Of a stretch of 64,000 bases of DNA, positions 56,093 through 64,000 are shown one piece after another. The position numbers were made by a program, and so were the translations under genes. The notes below the pieces were generated by a model, which did no database searches, was not told where the DNA came from, and worked only from the letters and a program-made list of their open reading frames with translations. Positions within the stretch are counted from its first letter, which is position 1, and every line of letters begins with the position of its first letter. This DNA is from Silene conica (taxonomy: Eukaryota > Streptophyta > Magnoliopsida > Caryophyllales > Caryophyllaceae): contig CM055313.2 in the NCBI GenBank assembly GCA_029255685.2, positions 30,252,579 to 30,316,578 on the forward strand. The letters are read 5' to 3'.

Positions 56093-57603
56093 TGTTGGGA
56101 AATGTGTCCTCAACAATAATGCGATCACGTCAATGATAATAATCATTGTCAAAATCTTATGATAAGAATATGCAAGGGATGATCCGATATTATATATAGC
56201 CAACTGACCAACATTAATCGGTAATGATTGGCTGACTAGAGTTTGACATTACTGTCGTATGAAGTTGGTGGTCAGTTGATCCCTTTAGGTCACACCTATA
56301 GAATAATCCCCTTAACATATACATTGATCAATTGTATACGATATGAATTGATCAAATTCCTTAAAATCGAATATCGAGAAATTAGAGGTTGAATCTTAAT
56401 GTAAGATTTATATTTGAAATTGAAATGTGTCGATTGTCAAATATTAATCGATATTTTTGAAATATAGAAATTAGAATAAGATAGGTTCGTGGTTAGAACA
56501 AATGCTGTATATCGTATCGACGATTAATATAATAACCATATATTGGGACGGTAATTATGAATTACTAAAATAATTTGTTAAATAAGATTTAATTAATTTG
56601 AAAATAGTATTTATGTGATGAATATATTTTAAATTAATACAATTGAATTATGTCATATAAGACGTTACATATTACACAATTGTACAAATACATTTGTAAA
56701 ATTAATATCCATTTTACACAATGTTAGCCGTGTAAATGTAAGTTATGAGATTAATATTATGATATTATATCTTATTAACATAATCATTGTGTTAGGGTTG
56801 AGATGACCTAACACTTAGCACATGGGTAAGAACAAATGGAATAAATCTCTTCCCCATAACCACCCATGCACACGGAAACCCTAACCTCAACACCCTCTAT
56901 ATATGTGATATACTCACATATTCTTATTCTAACCTAATGGTTAATATTTTTCTAGTGTAAGAAATAATTAAAATCCTCTAAAATATTATTTGATAATATT
57001 ATTAAAACTATATTATACTCCCTCCTATTCATAAATATTGTCCCATTGTTAAGAAAGTACCAAATTTATGAGATATTAGTTGTTTAATATTTTGGTTGGG
57101 TAGGGGTATGTAGATTGGAAAGAGAGTGTTATGTTATTGGGTAAAGGGTGGGTGGGTAATAAATGGAATTGGGTAAGGGTAGAATGGTAAAAAAACAAGT
57201 AAAAAAGTTACTAAATATGTACAATGGGACACTTTGCTGAATAGACGGAAATGAACAATGAGACATTATTTATGGGTAGGAGGGAGTATATAGTAATTGT
57301 CTCGGTTAGTTCTAATAAGATTAGAACTCGGTTTTTGGAAAACCGATTGTTCCTCACCTAGTCCGTGTTAACATTCGGTGTTAAGGGTAAGTCTTGGATG
57401 CAATTTGAAGGAGGCAATCTACATTGGTTGCTCCGTGGAGTATCGTTCTTAGCATTCTTGGACCGATTGTAAGGACTATTTTCTTTATATTTCCGCAACT
57501 TTTATAACATGCATAAGATCTAAATTAATTAATGAGTTAATTTTGTTTTTATAATTAGTAAGACTAATTTTATTGTTAAGTTAGTATGACCTAATTTCTA
57601 ACA
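56093..57603 (+). mobile_element. ANG-3 5' LTR (carries a MITE)
   Basis: 1511 bases, TGTTGGGAAATG to TTCTAACA. It is clearly related to the ANG-2 LTR along its length but much diverged, and is longer because of a 269-base MITE insertion (57018-57286). Confidence 0.93.
57018..57286. mobile_element. Stowaway-like MITE
   Basis: Terminal inverted repeats of about 35 bases start CTCCCTCCTA and CATAAATA on both strands with few mismatches. A TA dinucleotide lies on either side (57016-57017, 57287-57288), the target duplication of Tc1/mariner MITEs. It has no coding capacity. The homologous site in ANG-2 (about 26990) is empty. Confidence 0.93.
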
Positions 57604-57605
57604 AG

Positions 57606-57616
57606 TGGTATCAGAG
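57606..57616 (+). other. Primer binding site, ANG-3
   Basis: TGGTATCAGAG, two bases after the LTR; the next base is A instead of C, a decay sign. Confidence 0.88.
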
Positions 57617-60091
57617 ATTTCGGTTGCTTGCATGCAACTCGATTTTACGATTTTTTGCGAGTAATGTGATTAAAATTAAAAACGAAAAATAATTAGTACA
57701 TATATGATATGCAGGAAATTGTTAATGCATGTATACTTTCTGGTCTTAAAAATGTTTTAAGTCATTATGAATGATTTATGGAATAATATTGTTCAATTTT
57801 ATAATTAAATTGTTAATTTATGCTTTATAATCGGTGAAAAACGTTTTAATTTTGGGATAAATAGTACATTGAACTTTCTGGCCGAGACTTTTATATATGT
57901 TCTCAAATGCATTTAACATATTATGAATATATAATTTTCGAAATTATTTGAGTTTTATGCATGGTTTGTGAAATTTAAGAGTTAAATTGTCATAAAATGA
58001 GTGAAAAATGGGTTTATATAGTTAGATTATGAATTTAGCTACGAAAGTTTTTTGGAGATGTCACATGCAATATTTAAAATGTATATTAAGTTTTCCATAA
58101 ATGTTTCACTTATATTGCATGAATATTGATTTTTATGGTAAAAATCGAGATATTAGTGACATAATTCAACTTAAATAGTTTGAGTTTGAATTTGGCCATA
58201 AATAATTTATACAATGTCATGTATATTATTTCTAGCATGCATTTTTTTGAGCTTTTTATTTCGAATTTTGCATGAGAAATGATTTTAATTGTTAAAATCG
58301 AGTGATATATGACATAATTTATTAAAAATAGTAAAAGTTGCTCAAATGGCCGGAAAAATTAACCCATATTAGTCATATTAAATATGTTCATCATCATATT
58401 TTTCTTGGGTGCCAAAAGTTTCTGAATTTTTTATTTTTAATTTTTAAAAGTTAAAGTTAAAAATAAGAATTGTAAGAGTAATGAAATGATATTTTAGCCC
58501 TTGAACAGTGTTTTTACTGATTTTTCCTGTCCATTTCAGTAACTTGAGTGTTTTGGTATGTGTAAAAATTTTATTGGTATTTAATTGCATTATTTTAAGG
58601 TAATTTTGAATTTCCGTTTAAATTTGCATGTTTATACGTCTTATTTCGAAATAAACAGTTTATTTCGGTAATATTAATGTTTTTAAGATCTGAAATTATA
58701 AGAAAATTTTCAGAATGTTCAAAAATTTGAATTTTGAATTTTCGAAATATTTTATGACTCAATTGATTTTTATATTGCTATTTCCCGTAAAACCGATTAA
58801 AACCCGAACAATATAATAATAATAATAAATAAGTTATAACATGTTCAAAATTTGAGTAAGACTAAATTTTGAAACCTAAATGTGTTAGGATGTTTAATTT
58901 AATCGTGAATTTTGATTCACATAATGTTAAGTGATTTTAAAATGTTAGAATCATGTTATTCCATAAAACCGTGTTATTATGATAACAATATTTAAATTGT
59001 GTTTAAATAGGACGATATGGCTTAGGATTTGCATATTTTATAAGCATTGCATATTTATTTAATTATTTATGAATTTTATAATTTAATTTACGTAATTTGG
59101 GAATTATGTAATTTTGCTTAGTATGGCCTTAGATTTTAATCGATATTTCCCGTAATGTAAGGGGTTATCGATTCGGTTGTAATTTAATGTGATCTCGTAT
59201 CACTTTATTTTATTGTTTTATTTTATTTTATAATGTATAAAATAGATAGAAATTTTTTAATTATTGTAATTCTGGAGATCCTTGAAGACGGGGCCTTTTC
59301 AGAAAGGAGTTTTGACTAAGACGGAGTTTGCCTTGGGATTCGTGCCGCGTGTGAGGTTCAAGGGACCAAGGAGTTGGTTTCCGAATTTGTATTTTACATT
59401 TAATTTTCTATTTTAGGAAGGCCATACTAGGATTTATTTATGCTTTTAAGTTTTTATGCTTTTATTTATGCTTTATATGTTTGCATGCATAGCCAAATCG
59501 TCATTCCAAATCATGCATTTTCATCGAGTTTATCGACCGTTTAAATTAATTTATCGATAATTCACCGACTTAGTTCACTTAAAGGAGATAGATAATAAAT
59601 TGACAAGATCTCTTACGTTATTCAAAATCGAGACATAGCGTTACCAAAAAGTAAAGAACCTACGAAGTACTTTCTTCATAAGGGAGTGGGCTCGGCTTAA
59701 CCGGGGTGCTACCTTATTACGTTGGAGAAGTGGGGTAATATGATTACGCTCTCGAAATTTGGTCGATCTCAACGATGGTATTCGAGCCACCGTAGTTGTA
59801 ATAAGTTCGGGCTAATATAAGAATTAATGTAATTTTATCGACCGGGAGTTCTAAAAGTAGAATCGATTAAAGGGTTAATCCACCGAATTATATTAATGAG
59901 GGATGTATCGGCTAAACCGTGCCCAAGTTAGAATATTTTTGGGTCTCGGAATCATTTACTTAATTGGGTAAGAGATTATTAAGTAGATGCATAACTTTTC
60001 TAAAGTTTACAAGTTTAATTAATAATAAACGATAATTGTGTTTTAATTCCTTTATTTTCATTTGTAGTTCTTTTTCAACAATCAATCATCA
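57617..60091 (+). mobile_element. ANG-3 leader, non-coding
   Basis: 2.5 kb collinear with 27308-29781 of ANG-2. It is AT-rich with no gene. Confidence 0.8.
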
Positions 60092-61118
60092 ATGGCTAAT
60101 AACGCTCCACCTCTCACAAACGTATCATGGCTTCGATCCTTCATGGATCGATGCAAGCTTGAGAAGCATGGCGCCAATTTTAAGGATTGGACGGCCAATT
60201 GGTTTTGGCCGCGGAAGCTGACGATAAGACTCGTTACCTTACCACCACCGCTCCTCCCACTCCCGCCGCTTGTGCATCGGAGGCGACTCGTGAGGCCTAT
60301 GAGACCTACATGAAAGAGTCACATGCTTTTAAGAACGTGCTTATATTCTCAATGGAGCCGGATCTCCAAAGGAGAATGATTAAGCTAGCTACGGCTAATG
60401 AGATTTATACTAGAGTTACGACCATGTTTTCGCAAGCTCCTAGGGTAATCTAATATGAGGCGGCCTCCGTCTTCTTTGATTTGACTTTAAAGGAAAGTCA
60501 AAGGGTTAGTCCTCATGTGCTCAAAATGGTTGAGCTAGCCGAAACCTTGAAGCTACAAGGAGTGAATGTTTCGGACTCTCTAATTATTGATATAATTCTT
60601 CACTCCCTAAACAAAGTGAAAACGTATGCTCAGTTCCGGGTGAACTTTAACATGAGTAATCAAGAAACCTTTGTGGACGAATTACATAAGATGCTCGTCC
60701 AAGCGGAAAGGAATATGAGACTTAATGATAGTTCCACGAAGGATGTGCTCAACATCGAGAAAAAGAGCAAGGGAAAGTTTAAGCGGAAGGCTAACAAGAG
60801 CAAAAATGTCAAAGCCTTCAAGCCCACATCTCCTAAAGAGAAGACCTTTTCGAAAGGTGCTTCTTCGTCGTCTTCAAAGGTTGAAGACAAGTGCCATTCT
60901 TGCACTAAGATGGGGCATTTGGAAGCACAATTGCCCAAAGTATCTCAATGACCTTAAAACCGGAAGGGTTCTTGCAGTAGGTAATAATTCTAGATTAATT
61001 CATGTTATTTTATCAACTTTTGTATGTTGATACAAGTTGTTGATTCTTACCCATTTATAATTGTTTTAAAGAGACTCCTTCCAAGGATAAGGGCAAGGAT
61101 AAGGAGAAGGAAGCTTGA
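60092..61118 (+). pseudogene. ANG-3 gag, decayed
   Basis: Same Gag as in ANG-2, with at least three lesions. A one-base deletion after NFKDW (about 60189) shifts the frame; a C-to-T change makes a stop at 60451-60453; and an extra T in the CCHC knuckle (about 60919) destroys its second half. The probable intron (60981-61071) and the lysine/glutamate-rich tail ending at 61118 are still recognisable, with splice sites and phase as in ANG-2. No pol gene follows. Confidence 0.92.
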
Positions 61119-63476
61119 AGTTCCTTCCATGGATGGCTAGGGTAGCATCCAAAGATTAAAGACATAAAGAGCTTAGCTCTAATTTTTCATTTTAATGTCT
61201 TCTTTCATTTTGCATTTTAATTTTGAGAACATTTTATTTCTTGTATGACAAGGATCTTGTTAATCCAAACAATGGTTGTAATATTGGTGACTTGGTTTTT
61301 AACCCAAGTCATCTATTTTGTTCTTAATCAATATGTTGTTTTTAAAATGCATTGTGTAGTTCATAACATGAGTTGATACGATCTTCCTAGATCGTAATTA
61401 AGTACCTTGAATAGTTCAGCGTACGCTACACATGATATGATCGTAATAAAGTAATTTAATTTACTTAAAACGAGAATTACATCCCGTGAAATACATCAAA
61501 CTCAAATATGAGAACATTAGTTCATTATAAGATGATCAACTTAAATGAATGAGAGAACTAATGTCTCACTCCTCATATAACCTATTATCCAAAACATTGT
61601 TAACGGGCGAAAATGCTATCCTCCTTAAAATAACGGTTATTTTAAAGGATAGAGTGGGAGAAATTCTACTCCCGTAAACCAATGGTATAAGTATGGGATC
61701 TTAGAGAAGAATTCTATATGGGGTCCTTAAGAAGAACCCTAAATGAATGGATAGAAGAAACTACGAGAGGACACAAAAGAAACTACGCGAGGACACAAAA
61801 GGAAATCCTCCTTATGTCATTAGTTCCTAGAGAGGATAAAAGGAACCACGTGTATAAATGGAAGGAAAAACGTTTCCATGAAGTTAATGTTTCTGATTTT
61901 ATAAGATAATAGTGTGATGATATTATTTCTTGTTCTAAAGGAATATAAAGGAGAAATCATGTCCTAATGCTTTCCAAAGGAAACGAGGACGAAAAATGAG
62001 ATGTTCATTTGAGATGAGAAGATGTTTATTGAGTAGTTGCTAAACACTATGAAAATAGTGGGAGTTATTTAACTATAAAGATAGTGATACGAAATTCAGT
62101 GGGAGAAAAGTCGTTAAGAAATTGAACCTACCATTAAGAAAGAATGGTGATTCTTTAAATGTAAAGAATAAGAGGTTTTCAATTCTCGATGAGTAAATAC
62201 GTTAAGAAAATCATAAAATGATGCATATGTGAGTTTATTATATGATAATGAAACGACACCTATCGATCTACAAGGTTGGATAAATTATTCATGTCGATGA
62301 ATAAAGAATCTCCTAGATATGAAAGTGTTGATTCATATGACCGTGATTAACATGCCAAGATATTGAAACAAAACCTTATTTCGATATAAGTTCTCGAGGA
62401 GAACTAGTGGATCGGATCTAGGTAAACTACAATATGAATTCTAGTAAAATGTGACTGTGTTCGTAAGAACAACATGTCACAAGTTATATGATAAAAGTGG
62501 GAGCTTCCTTCAGGTAAGGAGACTCGATTCTAGTATGAGGACTATAAATGTACTTGAATAAGGTCATATTATACGAGATAATATGAGTCAGAAGGAAACC
62601 GAAATTTGTAGATTTAAAAGATGTGAATAAATGGTGGATTCACATAGCAAACCATTAATACAAATTGATGTATGAGCATCAAATATTGTTTGTGTGGAGC
62701 AGTAGTATCGTATTGATTGTTCGTACATAACGATCACTCTTATCGTTTGAGTAATCATTAACTCACTATTTATATACTTTGTCAAATCCAAATGGGTTGT
62801 AAGAGACAATTTTTGAAACCCATAAGTGAACTGGATTAACTTAGTAAAGCCCATAATCTCTTGTATGAGGTGACGTCTCGAAGCGACTAGAGTGTGAGGC
62901 GATTGATGACAAGTTCAAATGCCATAGAGTCATATAGGATGACTAGTCGATCACATAGGCAGACTGCGGAGACACTCTGTTGGGCAACCTGTGACCGCTT
63001 ATAGAGTTCTAGAAATTTTATAATTACCCTGGTCGTGGCGAGAGCTACTATATTATTCACATGAGTCGATTCTTAGAGTAGAGACTGTTCGCACAAGGTG
63101 GCACAGTTTTCAGATTGGCTTTGATTTTTGCTCTACGATCATCCGTTAAAGGGGGTCAAATGGGCATCTTTTGGGTCATGATTGACTGTTTTAGTCAAAG
63201 GGAGCAGTAGGATAGGAATTGTCCAGTCCCTCGTTAGGGTTATCTTAAATCTCAGGGCCACTCGAGGAGAAGTTTAACTGAAAATGCGTGGCCACGCTCG
63301 GAAGGTATCTATGGTAGATAATTCCGGTCAAAGCAGTTAAATCTCCAGATCGAGGAAACCGCTCAAGATATGCTTAAATGCAAGTACGACCTGCAAGACA
63401 CCTTGCATTGAGTGAGAGATTATGCAATAAGACAAGAGAATCGGTGACGCACACTTGTCGAGGACAAGTGGGAGAT
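61119..63476 (+). mobile_element. ANG-3 region downstream of gag, non-coding
   Basis: Collinear with 30816-33245 of ANG-2, with a single unit instead of the 46-base array. It ends with GGACAAGTGGGAGAT, the polypurine tract at 63465-63476. No pol motif is found. Confidence 0.8.
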
Positions 63477-63639
63477 TGTTGGGAAATGTGTCCTCAACAA
63501 TAGTGCGATCACGTCAATGATAATAATCATTGTCAAAATCTTATGATAAGAATATGCAAGGGATGATCCGATATTATATATAGTCAACTGACCAACATTA
63601 ATCGGTAATGATTGACTGACTAAAGTTTGACATTACTGT
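63477..63639 (+). mobile_element. ANG-3 3' LTR start (cut by TEK-2)
   Basis: The first 163 bases, matching 56093-56255. Interrupted at ACTGT by the next element. Confidence 0.92.
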
Positions 63640-64000
63640 TGTAACATCCCGTATTTTTATAAATATATTTTTAAGCGTTTTTAATTATTTTTAAGTAATA
63701 AAATAATATTTTAATGATTTATCGAAAAGTAATTTAAATAAATAGTAAGATCCGTCTTAAGAACCTTAAGTCCTTAAGACGAATACAAACTTGGTAAATT
63801 TAAGTTCATAACTAAAAACCCGTTCAAGTATCCAAACCCGTTTCATTTAAACGGAAAGGACAATCCCTTAAACCCCTTAAAACCCATGTGTCGACATATT
63901 CATCTCCTTCAAACATTTCTTCATCATCCGTTCATCAAATCAAGGTAATAATAACATTTTCGGAATCCTCATCGAATTTGCAAGCCATCTATCACTTTCG
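63640..64000 (+). mobile_element. TEK-2: Tekay-type LTR running off the window
   Basis: Starts TGTAACATCCCGTATTTT, the LTR start of TEK-1 but on the plus strand, and continues with recognisable similarity (AAGTCCTTAAGACGAATAC and the block with CCCATGTGTCGACATATTC). Only 361 bases are visible, so I cannot tell a solo LTR from a full element. Confidence 0.88.

Overview
The window is plant nuclear DNA made almost entirely of nested LTR retrotransposons. I see no host gene, rRNA, tRNA or CRISPR locus. A plant (probably eudicot) origin follows from the element types: Angela/BARE-like and SIRE-like Ty1/Copia, a Tekay/Del-type chromovirus with a C-terminal chromodomain, Athila/Tat-type Ty3/Gypsy, a TRIM, a Stowaway-like MITE, and primer sites matching initiator tRNA-Met. 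The species cannot be named from this sequence. All element labels below are mine.

Layout. 1-8380: LARD-1, an LTR element with 2.2-2.5 kb LTRs and a 3.8 kb interior without coding capacity; its 5' LTR is cut by the window edge. 8381-13217: a duplicated block, each copy being a Tekay-type LTR fragment followed by a 1.48 kb SIRE-like LTR. 13257-42309: the 3' LTR of an Athila/Tat-type element (OTA-A, minus strand), opened by a stack of insertions. ANG-1 (Angela-like, minus, 13620-40501, target duplication CTATT) sits in OTA-A. A solo LTR of ANG-1's own family (16407-17390, CTTTA) and the chromovirus TEK-1 (17777-36913, CTACG) sit in ANG-1. ANG-2 (26048-34489, CTTTC), a gag-only Angela-like element, sits in the 5' LTR of TEK-1. 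42310-47990: interior of OTA-A with a gag-protease frame and no reverse transcriptase, interrupted by a tandem TRIM (43618-44873) and by OTA-B (47991-51142). 51143-54521: a Tekay-type LTR fragment holding a solo LTR of the LARD-1 family (51329-53853, GCCTG). 54522-56092: 3' end of a plus-strand Athila/Tat-type element (OTA-C), cut by ANG-3 (56093-63639), a decayed sister of ANG-2 with a MITE in its LTR. From 63640 a second Tekay-type LTR (TEK-2) runs off the window.

Function. TEK-1 keeps an uninterrupted 1478-codon Gag-Pol, but ANG-2 lies in its 5' LTR. ANG-1 keeps parts of integrase, RT and RNase H but no gag or protease; ANG-2 keeps only gag. LARD-1, ANG-2, ANG-3, OTA-A and the TRIM look non-autonomous, so enzymes supplied in trans are implied.

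The most unusual signal is in the non-coding parts. The TEK-1 LTR carries ten copies of a 30-base core whose private flanks on the two sides are complementary in nine of ten copies, with paired changes between copies. A second array of five GC-rich palindromes nearby behaves alike. Paired palindromes with GTCGAC or CGATCG cores recur in the unrelated ANG-1, OTA-A and OTA-B, in LTRs, leaders and in frame inside a gag gene, and each element has its own 'dialect'. This looks like a structure-preserving module family that spreads across retroelement superfamilies. I do not recognise it as described, and it is the main thing to follow up.
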